A stretch of DNA of 46,139 nt from Azonexaceae bacterium. Its GTDB lineage: Bacteria > Pseudomonadota > Gammaproteobacteria > Burkholderiales > Rhodocyclaceae. The notes beneath the pieces are model-generated. The model was not told where the DNA came from. It ran no database searches and was given only the letters and a program-made list of their open reading frames with translations. Both the position numbers and the translations under genes were made by a program. How positions within the stretch are numbered: position 1 is the stretch's first letter; the number at the start of each line of letters is the position of its first letter. The stretch is from NCBI GenBank assembly GCA_009469675.1, contig SSSZ01000079.1, positions 1 to 46,139 on the forward strand, read 5' to 3'. Of this stretch, positions 1 through 7,405 are shown piece after piece.

Positions 1-93
1 ACCGAGGTCGTCGTTCAGTCGATCAGGCTTCCGGGGCGACAGGGTCTTCGCCTGGGGCAGTGGGCATCAATCGATGCAGCCGGACCCCGGCGG

Positions 94-150
94 GCCCTGG
101 CCGGGCCTTGTCGTCGGCCCGGCCAGGGCGGCGGGGCCGACGACAAGGCC
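94..150. repeat. Two overlapping, mutually exclusive perfect inverted repeats
   Basis: Repeat A pairs 94-107 with 116-129: 14 perfect base pairs around an 8-base loop. Repeat B pairs 104-120 with 134-150: 17 perfect base pairs around a 13-base loop. They share bases 104-129, so a transcript can form only one of them at a time. The structure lies about 100 bases past the metK stop on the minus strand. No clean T-run follows either stem on the minus strand. On the plus strand a short T-run (174-178) lies about 25 bases after repeat B. The geometry is directly visible; a regulatory role is inference. Confidence 0.75.
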
Positions 151-242
151 GGTTCAAGACCTCGGACGGCGGGCTTTTTAGGCCAGACCCGACCGCCGGG
201 GCGGCCGGGGTCGGCGCCGCCGACGGATCGACCGGCGGTGCC

Positions 243-1406
243 TTACAGGCCCGCGTCGTTGCGCAGCAATATTGCCCGATCCGTGCTTTCCCAGGTGAAC
301 TCGGGCTCGTCGCGGCCGAAGTGGCCGTAGGCGGCGGTTTTCTGGTAGATCGGGCGGAGCAGGTCGAGCATGTTGACGATGCCCTTGGGGCGCAGGTCGA
401 AGTGTTTCTTGATGAGCGCCGTGAGGGTTTCGTTGCTGACCTTGCCGGTGCCGAAGGTGTCGACCATGACCGAGGTCGGATGGGCGACGCCGATGGCGTA
501 GGAGACCTGCACCAGGCAGCGCGATGCCAGGCCGGCGGCGACGATGTTCTTGGCGACGTAGCGGCCGGCGTAGGCGGCGGAACGGTCCACCTTGGAGGGA
601 TCCTTGCCGGAGAAGGCGCCGCCGCCGTGGGGCGCCGCCCCGCCGTAGGTGTCGACGATGATCTTGCGCCCGGTCAGGCCGCAGTCGCCTTGCGGGCCGC
701 CGACGACGAAGCGGCCGGTGGGGTTGACCAGGTACTTGATGTCGCCCTTGATGAGTTCCTTGGGCAGCACCGGCTTGATGATCTCTTCGATGGTGGCTTC
801 CCGCAGGTCTTCCAGGCTGATGTCCGGGGAGTGCTGGGTGGACAGCACGACGGTGTCGATCGAATCGGGCTTGCCGTCCACGTAGCGGATGGTGACCTGG
901 GACTTGGCGTCGGGACGCGCCCAGGGCAGGCGGCCGTCCTTCCTCAGCATGGCCTGGCGCTCGACGAGGCGGTGCGACAGGTAGATCGGCAGCGGCATGA
1001 GGGACGGGGTTTCGTCGCAGGCGTAGCCGAACATCAGGCCCTGGTCGCCGGCGCCTTGATCGAGGTTGTCGTCGTAGGCCTTGTTCACGCCCTGGGCGAT
1101 ATCGGGGGACTGCTTGTCGTAGGCCACCAGCACGGCGCAGCCCTTGTAGTCGATACCGTATTCGGTGTTGTCGTAGCCGATGCGGCGGATGGTGTCGCGG
1201 GCGACCTGGATGTAATCGACGTTGGCGGCGGTGGTGATCTCGCCGGCGAGGACGACCAGCCCGGTGTTGCACAGGGTCTCGGCGGCGACGCGGGAATGCT
1301 TGTCCTGGGCCAGGATGGCGTCGAGGATGGCGTCGGAAATCTGGTCGGCGACCTTGTCGGGATGGCCTTCGGAAACCGATTCCGAAGTGAAGAAGTATTC
1401 GCTCAT
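243..1406 (-). CDS. metK: S-adenosylmethionine synthetase (methionine adenosyltransferase)
   Basis: Makes S-adenosylmethionine from methionine and ATP in the cytoplasm, feeding methylation and polyamine synthesis. The 387-residue product has the family length and begins [20 protein letters not shown]. It carries the N-terminal GHPDKVADQ motif, the ATP-binding GAGDQG loop near residue 120, and the glycine-rich GGGAFSGKD loop with the following SKVDRSAAY segment. The frame stays open further upstream, but the ATG at 1406 is chosen because it begins the conserved N-terminus and follows a purine-rich CTGGAG on the minus strand. The gene is transcribed away from the lipid A acyltransferase genes. 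About 110 bases of leader separate it from the best promoter candidate. Confidence 0.98.
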   Translation of the reverse strand: MSEYFFTSESVSEGHPDKVADQISDAILDAILAQDKHSRVAAETLCNTGLVVLAGEITTAANVDYIQVARDTIRRIGYDNTEYGIDYKGCAVLVAYDKQSPDIAQGVNKAYDDNLDQGAGDQGLMFGYACDETPSLMPLPIYLSHRLVERQAMLRKDGRLPWARPDAKSQVTIRYVDGKPDSIDTVVLSTQHSPDISLEDLREATIEEIIKPVLPKELIKGDIKYLVNPTGRFVVGGPQGDCGLTGRKIIVDTYGGAAPHGGGAFSGKDPSKVDRSAAYAGRYVAKNIVAAGLASRCLVQVSYAIGVAHPTSVMVDTFGTGKVSNETLTALIKKHFDLRPKGIVNMLDLLRPIYQKTAAYGHFGRDEPEFTWESTDRAILLRNDAGL

Positions 1407-1420
1407 GCAACTGCTCCAGC

Positions 1421-1453
1421 GGTCCTTTGATCCGGCGTTACCGGCTTCGGACC
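1421..1453 (-). promoter_or_regulatory. Predicted stem-loop in the metK leader next to the ribosome binding site
   Basis: Read on the minus strand, GGTCC (1453-1449) can pair with GGACC (1425-1421). An inner CCGG (1444-1441) can pair with CCGG (1435-1432). The stem ends just before the CTGGAG ribosome binding site of metK. No known SAM riboswitch class is recognised here. This could be a translational control element or chance pairing in GC-rich DNA. Confidence 0.3.
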
Positions 1454-1497
1454 ACGAGCGGCGACGCTTTAGCAGAATTTTTGAATCGCCCCGCAAG

Positions 1498-1526
1498 TTG
1501 TCTCTTTAACTCGGCGATCCGATAAT
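1498..1526 (+). promoter_or_regulatory. Sigma-70-type promoter for the lipid A acyltransferase genes
   Basis: TTGTCT (1498-1503) and GATAAT (1521-1526) are separated by exactly 17 bases, about 40 bases before the start at 1566. Four of six and five of six bases match consensus. The -10 overlaps the candidate metK -10 on the other strand, so the two divergent promoters may compete. Confidence 0.6.
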
Positions 1527-1552
1527 GTTAGCCTTTTTATCTCGGGTTGCAA
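1525..1552 (-). promoter_or_regulatory. Candidate promoter for metK
   Basis: On the minus strand TTGCAA (1552-1547) is followed after 16 bases by TAACAT (1530-1525). Each box matches consensus at four of six positions. It implies a leader of about 110 bases. A weak match, listed because no better one lies closer to metK. Confidence 0.3.
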
Positions 1553-1565
1553 GCCCCGAGTCCCC

Positions 1566-2423
1566 ATGATCCTGTTTTTCCGCCTCCTCAGCCGGCTCCC
1601 CCTGCGTTTCGTCCATGCCCTAGGCGCCTGGCTCGGCCGCCTCGCCTACCTCGCCTCTCCCACCTATCGGCGCAATCTCCGGGCCAATCTGGTCCAGGCC
1701 GGCTTCGATCCGGGCTTGTGCGGCGCGGCGGCGGCCGAAGCCGGCAAGCAGGCCCTGGAGCTGTCCCGCATCTGGCTCAAGACCCTGGAGGAAGCCAACG
1801 CCCAGGTGGCCGAAGTGGTCGGCGGGGAACTGGTGGCCGAGGCCCGGGCGGCGGGCCGGGGCATTCTCTACCTGACACCCCACCTCGGCTGTTTCGAGAT
1901 CACCGCCCAGTATCTCTCGGCCCTCGGCGACATCACGGTCCTCTACCGACCGCCCCGCCAGGCCCAGCTTCAGTGGCTGATCGAAACCGGGCGGCGCCGG
2001 GAAAACCTCCATATCGCCGCCGCCGACCTGGCCGGCGTGCGCTCCCTCATCAAGGCCCTGAAGAAGGGGCAGGCCGTCGGCATGCTGCCCGACCAGGCAC
2101 CCAAGACCGGCGAAGGCGTTTGGCTCGACTTCTTCGGTCGGCCGGCCTACACCATGACCCTGGCGGCGCGGCTCACCGAGACCGGCGCCACCGTGCTCAT
2201 GACCTGGGGCGAGCGCCTGCCCCGGGGGCAGGGCTATCGCATCCACTTCAGCCGGCCGACCCGGGCTTTCGCGGGCGACACGCTCGCCCGGGCGCAGCAG
2301 GTCAATCACGAAATCGAAACCCTTGTCCGCCAGTGCCCCGCCCAGTACCTGTGGGGCTACAACCGCTACAAGCAGCCGGCCGGGGCCGAGCCGCCGCCGC
2401 CCGACGGGAAGGGCGCGGCGTGA
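1566..2423 (+). CDS. lpxL: Lipid A biosynthesis acyltransferase (LpxL/HtrB family)
   Basis: Inner-membrane enzyme of the LpxL/LpxM/HtrB family, which adds a secondary acyl chain to Kdo2-lipid A using acyl-ACP. The 285-residue product has a hydrophobic N-terminal segment (about residues 1-30) for membrane attachment. It has the catalytic H(X)4D/E motif as HLGCFE (H106, E111) and a later YLWGYNRYK segment typical of the family. It starts at the first ATG after the promoter at 1498-1526. Its stop overlaps the GTG start of a second member of the same family (GTGA at 2420-2423). Tandem copies often divide the two secondary acylation steps; which copy does which cannot be read from sequence. Confidence 0.9.
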   Translation: MILFFRLLSRLPLRFVHALGAWLGRLAYLASPTYRRNLRANLVQAGFDPGLCGAAAAEAGKQALELSRIWLKTLEEANAQVAEVVGGELVAEARAAGRGILYLTPHLGCFEITAQYLSALGDITVLYRPPRQAQLQWLIETGRRRENLHIAAADLAGVRSLIKALKKGQAVGMLPDQAPKTGEGVWLDFFGRPAYTMTLAARLTETGATVLMTWGERLPRGQGYRIHFSRPTRAFAGDTLARAQQVNHEIETLVRQCPAQYLWGYNRYKQPAGAEPPPPDGKGAA

Positions 2424-3316
2424 GTCGGGAAGCCTGGCGGCCCCGCTGGTGGCCGGCCTATCTGGCGGTTGGTTGCCTCTGGTGCCTGCACTGGCTGCCT
2501 TTGCCGGCCCTGCGTGGGCTGGGCTGGCTGCTCGGCCGCCTGCTCTACGCCCTGGGCCGGGAGCGGCGGCGCGTCGCGCTCACCAACCTGGGGTTGTGTT
2601 TTCCCGCCCTCGGCGAGGCCGAGCGGGCCGCCCTGGCGCGCCGGCATTTCGTCGCCTTCGCCCGGGCCTTCCTCGACCGCACCCTTGGCTGGTGGGCCTC
2701 GCCGGCCCGGCTGCGGCGCCTCATCCGGCTTTCCGGCGCCGAGCATTTAACGGATCGGGCCGGGCGCCCGGTCATCCTCCTGGCGCCCCATTTCGTCGGT
2801 CTGGACGCCGGCGGCACGATGATGACCCTGACCACGCCCCTGGTCAGCGTCTATTCCAACCAGAAGAATCCGATTTTCGACCGAGTACTCCTTGAGGGGC
2901 GCTTGCGCTTCAACCGTCCCATCCTGATGTCGCGCCTCGACGGCCTGCGGAAGGCGGTGCGCGCCATGAAGGCGGGCTACCCCTTCTATTACCTGCCGGA
3001 CATGGATTTCGGCCCCAAGGAATCGATCTTCGTACCCTTTTTCGGCGTTCCGGCGGCCACCATTACGGGCGTTTCGCGCCTCGCCAGGCTGACCGGCGCC
3101 TGCGTCGTCCCCTGCATCACCCGCCAGGTGGCGTCGGGATATGAGGTCGAACTCCTGCCGGCATGGGACAATTACCCCGGTGCGAGTGTCGAAGCCGATA
3201 CCGAAGTGATGAACCGTTTTATCGAAAGCCAGGTACTGACTATGCCGGAGCAGTACTTCTGGGTGCACAAGCGCTTCAAGACAAGACCGGCGGGAGAACC
3301 AAGGTACTACCAATGA
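2420..3316 (+). CDS. Second lipid A acyltransferase-family protein
   Basis: A 298-residue paralogue of the preceding gene. The start is a GTG at 2420 that overlaps the upstream stop by 4 bases; the frame is open much further upstream but that part is only a shadow of the first gene. It has an N-terminal hydrophobic region (about residues 10-45) and the H(X)4D motif as HFVGLD. It also has the family's DMDFGPKES segment and a C-terminal QYFWVHKRFKTRP close to that of LpxL and LpxM. Its probable role is the other late acylation of lipid A. Its stop overlaps the next gene's ATG (ATGA, 3313-3316). Confidence 0.88.
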   Translation: MSREAWRPRWWPAYLAVGCLWCLHWLPLPALRGLGWLLGRLLYALGRERRRVALTNLGLCFPALGEAERAALARRHFVAFARAFLDRTLGWWASPARLRRLIRLSGAEHLTDRAGRPVILLAPHFVGLDAGGTMMTLTTPLVSVYSNQKNPIFDRVLLEGRLRFNRPILMSRLDGLRKAVRAMKAGYPFYYLPDMDFGPKESIFVPFFGVPAATITGVSRLARLTGACVVPCITRQVASGYEVELLPAWDNYPGASVEADTEVMNRFIESQVLTMPEQYFWVHKRFKTRPAGEPRYYQ

Positions 3317-3816
3317 ACCCTCTGACCATCGAAATCCGCCCCGTGACGCCGCCCGACGTGCCGGCCATTTCCAGCCTGGCCCGGGAAATCTGGCAAGCCA
3401 GCTATCCCGGGATCATCACCCAGGAACAGATCGACTTCATGCTCGAACAGCGGTATGGCGTCGACCGCCTCTACGACGACCTGGAAGACCTCCATAAATG
3501 GCTGGACCAGGCCTACCACAACGGGCGCCGCATCGGCTTCGCCTTCAGCGAGATCTACAACGGCGAATTCAAGCTCGACAAGCTCTACATCCATCCCGAC
3601 GTGCAGCGCCAGGGGGTGGGGGGGCTGCTCATCGCCAAGGTTGCCGAACGGGCGAAGAAGCTGGGCTACCCCTGCGTCATCCTGGCGGTCAACAAGCGCA
3701 ATGTGAAAGCGATCAATTCCTACAAGAAATACGGCTTCACCGTGCGCGAGTCGGTGGTCGAGGACATCGGCCGCGGCTTCGTCATGGACGACTACATCAT
3801 GGAGAAGCGGCTCTAG
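3313..3816 (+). CDS. GNAT-family N-acetyltransferase
   Basis: A 167-residue single-domain GNAT protein, predicted to move an acetyl group from acetyl-CoA to an unknown amine. The acetyl-CoA-binding loop is visible as QRQGVGGLL, followed by the helix AERAKKLG. The usual final strand-helix with N, Y and G residues is seen as NSYKKYGF. The ATG at 3313 overlaps the upstream stop by 4 bases and is preferred over a longer frame that runs back into the acyltransferase gene. It is translationally coupled to the two lipid A genes, but nothing in the sequence shows that it acts on lipid A. A RimI-like protein acetyltransferase or a small-molecule acetyltransferase are both possible. Confidence 0.85.
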   Translation: MNPLTIEIRPVTPPDVPAISSLAREIWQASYPGIITQEQIDFMLEQRYGVDRLYDDLEDLHKWLDQAYHNGRRIGFAFSEIYNGEFKLDKLYIHPDVQRQGVGGLLIAKVAERAKKLGYPCVILAVNKRNVKAINSYKKYGFTVRESVVEDIGRGFVMDDYIMEKRL

Positions 3817-3856
3817 CCGCCAGCCGGGGCCGGTTGTGAAGTGGTTTCTCAGAAAT

Positions 3857-3885
3857 TTGAGATAACCGATTGTCTCTGCTATTCT
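3857..3885 (+). promoter_or_regulatory. Promoter for dapF-DUF484-xerC, with an overlapping dyad
   Basis: TTGAGA (3857-3862) and TATTCT (3880-3885) lie 17 bases apart, about 25 bases before the dapF GTG. An imperfect dyad (GGTTTCTCA paired with TGAGATAACC, about 3843-3867) covers the -35 box and could be an operator. The promoter is a good match; the operator is speculative. Confidence 0.55.
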
Positions 3886-3910
3886 TTTTAAATGTCATCG
3901 CGGAATTGTC

Positions 3911-4741
3911 GTGAAGCTTAAATTCACCAAGATGCACGGCCTGGGCAACGATTTCGTCGTCCTCGACGGCGTGCGCCAGCCGGTGGACCTCACCCCGGCG
4001 CAACTGCGCTTCCTGGCCGACCGCCACTTCGGGATCGGCTGCGACCAAATCCTGCTGGTCGAGGCGCCGACCCGCCCCGGCATCGATTTCCGCTACCGCA
4101 TCTTCAATGCCGACGGCGGCGAAGTGGAGCAATGCGGCAACGGCGCCCGCTGCTTTGTCCGTTTCGTCCATGAGCAGGGCCTGACCGGCAAGTCCGAGAT
4201 CAAGGTCGAAACCCGCAATGGCGTCATCGGCCCCCGGCTCGAAGCCAACGGCGAAGTCACGGTCGACATGGGGGAGCCGCGCTTTTCCCCGGCCGACATC
4301 CCCTTCGTCAGCGACTCCGACGCCGTTGTCCAGCCCCTTGCCGTGGCCGGGGAGGACGTCGATATCAGCGTCGTTTCCATGGGCAACCCCCACGCCGTCC
4401 AGGTGGTCGCCGATGTGGACAGCGCCCCGGTCGCCGTCCAGGGGCCGCTCATCGAAAATCATCCGCAGTTTCCCCAGCGGGTCAATGTCGGCTTCCTTCA
4501 GGTCGTCGACCGCCACGCCGCCCGGCTGCGGGTTTTCGAACGCGGTTCGGGGGAAACCCTGGCCTGCGGCACCGGCGCCTGCGCCGCGGCCGTCGCCGGC
4601 ATCCGCCGCGGCCTTCTCGCTTCGCCGGTGCGCATCGGCACCCGCGGCGGCGACCTCAACATCGCCTGGGACGGTCCGGGGCAGCCGGTCCTCATGACCG
4701 GCCCGGCCACCACCGTCTTCTCCGGAGAAATCGAACTATGA
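3911..4741 (+). CDS. dapF: Diaminopimelate epimerase
   Basis: Converts LL- to meso-diaminopimelate, the step that supplies both peptidoglycan and, through LysA (encoded at 21252-22514), lysine. The 276-residue product has the N-terminal [14 protein letters not shown] motif. Both catalytic cysteines are present, in [10 protein letters not shown] and in ACGTGACA, the pair that acts as base and acid in this PLP-independent enzyme. Start is GTG at 3911, just after a good promoter. The stop overlaps the next ATG (ATGA, 4738-4741), giving the dapF-DUF484-xerC arrangement common in proteobacteria. Confidence 0.97.
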   Translation: MKLKFTKMHGLGNDFVVLDGVRQPVDLTPAQLRFLADRHFGIGCDQILLVEAPTRPGIDFRYRIFNADGGEVEQCGNGARCFVRFVHEQGLTGKSEIKVETRNGVIGPRLEANGEVTVDMGEPRFSPADIPFVSDSDAVVQPLAVAGEDVDISVVSMGNPHAVQVVADVDSAPVAVQGPLIENHPQFPQRVNVGFLQVVDRHAARLRVFERGSGETLACGTGACAAAVAGIRRGLLASPVRIGTRGGDLNIAWDGPGQPVLMTGPATTVFSGEIEL

Positions 4742-5412
4742 ACCCCGTGCTGACCCCCGACGAAGTCGCCCATTTCCTCCAGGCCAACCCCGGGTTTTTC
4801 GATCAGAACGCCAGCCTCCTCGCCCATCTCTACGTGCCCCATCCCCATGGCGGCCGGGCGATTTCCCTGAACGAGCGGCAGATGTTGGTGATGCGCGAGA
4901 CCAACCGGCAATTGGAGGCGAAACTCGCCGAACTGATCGCCTTCGGCGAGGAAAACGACGCCATTAGCGAAAAAGTCCATCGTCTGGCGGTGGGCCTGGT
5001 GGCAGCGGAAACCTTCCAGGCCGTCATCCACCTGCTCAATTTCCACCTGCGCGACGACTTTGCCGTCCCCCACGTCGCCCTGCGCCTTTGGGACAAACCC
5101 GAGGGCATCGAGGATCTGCCCGAATTTGCCGCCGTCGGCGAAGAACTGCAGGCCTTTGCCGAGGGCCTGACTTGCCCCTACTGCGGTTCTACCGCCGGCG
5201 TCGGCACGGCTTCGTGGTTCGGCGAGGACGCGCCCCGTATCCGCTCCCAGGCCCTCATTGCCCTGCGCAACGGCGGCGGTACGGTGGGTCTGATCGCCCT
5301 GGGCAGCGAAGACGCCCAGCGCTTCTACGCCGACATGGGCACCCTCTACCTCGAACGCCTGGGGGAAATGGTCTCCGCCGCCCTGGCGCGGGTCACCAAG
5401 ACCGTCCTGTGA
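4738..5412 (+). CDS. DUF484 family protein
   Basis: A 224-residue DUF484 protein. The N-terminal segment ([20 protein letters not shown]) is typical of the family. A short helical region around residues 45-80 is followed by a GAF-like fold to the C-terminus. The family's molecular function is not established. It sits between dapF and xerC in many proteobacteria, with 4-base overlaps on both sides here, which implies translational coupling. Two cysteines in CPYCGS near residue 145 could bind metal, but only one CxxC is present. Confidence 0.88.
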   Translation: MNPVLTPDEVAHFLQANPGFFDQNASLLAHLYVPHPHGGRAISLNERQMLVMRETNRQLEAKLAELIAFGEENDAISEKVHRLAVGLVAAETFQAVIHLLNFHLRDDFAVPHVALRLWDKPEGIEDLPEFAAVGEELQAFAEGLTCPYCGSTAGVGTASWFGEDAPRIRSQALIALRNGGGTVGLIALGSEDAQRFYADMGTLYLERLGEMVSAALARVTKTVL

Positions 5413-6308
5413 GCGCCGCGGCGGCCGTCGAGTCCTACCTGGCCGAACTGGCCGACCAACGGCGGCAGTCGCCCCACACCGTCAGCAACTACCGCCGGGA
5501 TCTCGGCAAGTTGCTGGCCCTGGCCGGCGACCTGCAGCTCGCCAGCCTGACCGTACACCACATCCGCCGGTTCGTGGCCACCCTCCACAGCCAGGGTCTG
5601 ACCGGCCGCTCCCTCGCCCGGACCCTGTCAGCGTGGCGGGGATTCTTCGGCTGGCTGGGCAGGCTGGGCGAAGTGAGCGCCAACCCCTGTGAGGGAATCA
5701 AGGCCCCCAAGTCGCCCAAGCGACTGCCCAGCGCCCTCTCGGTCGATGAAACGGCGCGGCTGTTGACCGGCTTCGACGATGACGACGACCCGGTTATCGC
5801 CGCCCGCGACCGGGCGATGTTCGAGCTTTTCTATTCCTCGGGTCTGCGCCTGGCCGAACTGGTCGGCCTCGACGGCGACGCCCTGATAACGGCCCGGGAC
5901 GACGGCGAAATCCGCGTTACCGGCAAACGGGGCAAGACGCGCCTCGTGCCGGTCGGCCGTGCGGCCCGGGCGGCATTGGCGGCCTGGGGCGCGTCTCGGG
6001 GCGAGCTGGCGGCGATGGGTGAACCCGCCCTGTTCGTCGGCCGTCGGGGCGGGCGCATCAACCCGCGGGTGGTCGAGGCGCGGTTGACCCGGCAAGCCAT
6101 CCGCGCCGGCCTGCCGCGCCACGTCCATCCCCACATGCTGCGCCACTCCTTCGCCTCCCATGTGCTGCAATCCTCGGGCGACCTGCGGGCGGTCCAGGAA
6201 ATGCTCGGCCACGCCAGCATCGCCTCGACCCAGGTCTACACCCACCTCGATTTCCAGCATCTGGCCAAGGTCTACGACGCCGCCCATCCGCGAGCCAAGC
6301 GGGGCTGA
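5409..6308 (+). CDS. xerC: Tyrosine recombinase XerC
   Basis: Site-specific recombinase that, with XerD, resolves chromosome dimers at dif during division. From a GTG at 5409, overlapping the upstream stop as GTGA, the product is 299 residues, the normal XerC length; the frame is open upstream but that part is a shadow. The N-terminal SAM-like domain covers about residues 1-90. The catalytic set is complete: Arg in SGLRLAELVGL, Lys in TGKRGKTR, HMLRH, His in LGHASI, and the Tyr nucleophile in STQVYTH. The dapF-DUF484-xerC context supports XerC rather than a phage integrase. Confidence 0.96.
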   Translation: MSAAAAVESYLAELADQRRQSPHTVSNYRRDLGKLLALAGDLQLASLTVHHIRRFVATLHSQGLTGRSLARTLSAWRGFFGWLGRLGEVSANPCEGIKAPKSPKRLPSALSVDETARLLTGFDDDDDPVIAARDRAMFELFYSSGLRLAELVGLDGDALITARDDGEIRVTGKRGKTRLVPVGRAARAALAAWGASRGELAAMGEPALFVGRRGGRINPRVVEARLTRQAIRAGLPRHVHPHMLRHSFASHVLQSSGDLRAVQEMLGHASIASTQVYTHLDFQHLAKVYDAAHPRAKRG

Positions 6309-6337
6309 GGCACGGGCGGCGCCGCAATGCCGGCGGT

Positions 6338-6898
6338 TCAGATTGCCGGCTTGTCGAACTTGCCCTTGGGGTGAAGGTACTCGTGGACGTGGGGGCAGAC
6401 GTTGTCGGTGCTGCACTTCTTGCCGAAAACGTAGGGATCGAGGACGGTTTTCAGTTCCAGGGCGTCGAAAACCCGGGGCGGTGCAACCGAAATCGGGTTC
6501 TTGAGCAGGCGGATGTCGGCTTCGAGCAGGGGTTTTCTGGCGCCGTTGCCCGAAGGGATGTAGATCGGCGTATACACCGGCCCGGCCGAGCGCGCCGGTT
6601 TGATCGGGGCGTCGTCGGCAAAGAACTGCTCCGGCGACAGGGGGAGGACCAGCTGGATGTGGGAGATCACTTCGAAACCGTCAAAGCCTTTTTCCAGGGC
6701 CAGTTCGGCGCAACGGTAAAGCCAGTAGGTCTGGACCGTTTCCACCGTGGTGTAGCCGTTGCCCGAGAAAGCGACGCGCCAGATATCGGGCTTCAATTCC
6801 ATTTCCTTGAAGCCGCCGGTGGCGCCCGTGGGTTGGTAGGTCGTGGCGCAGCCGGCCAAGGCGGCGGTGAGGAGCAGGATGCCGAGTTGTTTCTTCAT
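6338..6898 (-). CDS. CC0125/CC1285-like lipoprotein
   Basis: A 186-residue predicted lipoprotein. The signal peptide MKKQLGILLLTAALAGC ends in a lipobox with the acylated Cys at residue 17. The following segment (TGATGGFKEMELKPDIWRV, then SGNGYT and an RCAELALEKGFDGFEV helix) resembles the CC0125/CC1285 lipoprotein family, whose function is unknown. Start is the ATG at 6898 behind AAGGGG; a longer frame upstream lacks a signal peptide. The C-terminal half (residues 110-186) is less typical and has two cysteines (KKCSTDNVC) that could form a disulfide. It is convergent with xerC. Confidence 0.8.
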   Translation of the reverse strand: MKKQLGILLLTAALAGCATTYQPTGATGGFKEMELKPDIWRVAFSGNGYTTVETVQTYWLYRCAELALEKGFDGFEVISHIQLVLPLSPEQFFADDAPIKPARSAGPVYTPIYIPSGNGARKPLLEADIRLLKNPISVAPPRVFDALELKTVLDPYVFGKKCSTDNVCPHVHEYLHPKGKFDKPAI

Positions 6899-7102
6899 GA
6901 GATATCCCCTTGGTGATGATTTGTTCTTTTTCCGGGATGGCGGATCGCCTCCGGTCATCTTCGGGGCGTGAGGATACGACGGGCCGCGGCACCCTCGCAA
7001 TCAGCCGAAATGCATAGATGGGGCCGGCCGCTCTGCCCGGATCGCGGCGTGATGACCCGCTTCCGGCCAGTTCCGCCGGTGGGCGTTATCTCGACATTCG
7101 CA

Positions 7103-7131
7103 TTGACCAAGGGGGGCTTTACGGCTACCAT
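7103..7131 (+). promoter_or_regulatory. Promoter for the 49-residue basic protein gene
   Basis: TTGACC (7103-7108) and TACCAT (7126-7131) are spaced by 17 bases, 40 bases before the start at 7171. The rest of the 272-base gap from 6899 shows no gene. It must also hold the promoter of the divergent lipoprotein gene, which I could not place. Confidence 0.6.
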
Positions 7132-7170
7132 AAACGGTTTTGAAAAATCGCCGGAATCAAGGAGTTAGTC

Positions 7171-7320
7171 ATGGCCATCACCCGTACCCGCCGTTCTTCC
7201 CTGGAGCGCCGCTGCGTTTCCAAGTCCACCAAGCGCCTGTTCAAGGGCACCGGCAAGACCATGTTCAAGGTCATGTACGCTGCCGAGTGCCATCAGCGTA
7301 ACCGCAAGACCCTGGGCTGA
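7171..7320 (+). CDS. Small highly basic 49-residue protein
   Basis: A short gene with every mark of a real one: a promoter with 17-base spacing, AAGGAG at 7159-7164 six bases before the ATG, GC-rich codon choice like its neighbours, a TGA stop, and a strong intrinsic terminator 22 bases later. The product starts MAITRTRRSSLERRC and ends RNRKTLG. It has 14 Arg/Lys and only 2 Glu, plus two cysteines (15 and 40). It is not long or patterned enough to assign to a family I recognise. The charge suggests binding to RNA, DNA or the ribosome, but that is inference. It appears to be transcribed alone. Confidence 0.75.
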   Translation: MAITRTRRSSLERRCVSKSTKRLFKGTGKTMFKVMYAAECHQRNRKTLG

Positions 7321-7342
7321 TTCGGGCAACCGGACACGACTT

Positions 7343-7381
7343 GCCCCGGTTGCCGCGAGGTAACCGGGGCTTCTTCTTTTT
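7343..7381 (+). terminator. Intrinsic terminator of the small basic protein gene
   Basis: A 12-base-pair stem, GCCCCGGTTGCC (7343-7354) with GGTAACCGGGGC (7359-7370), with one G-T pair, closed by a GCGA tetraloop. It is followed by TTCTTCTTTTT (7371-7381). It separates the small gene from rlmI. Confidence 0.9.
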
Positions 7382-7405
7382 ACCGTCGGTGAAAGCGGGT
7401 AAGCC

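Noticed and set aside
1-242. SAH riboswitch downstream of metK
   Set aside because: I looked on the minus strand for the conserved GAGGAGCG and CCAGGCUCGG-type elements and did not find them.
60-1430. Long plus-strand open frame opposite metK (456 codons)
   Set aside because: It is the antisense shadow of metK, which has all family motifs. The translation is low-complexity Gly/Asp/Val with no recognisable fold.
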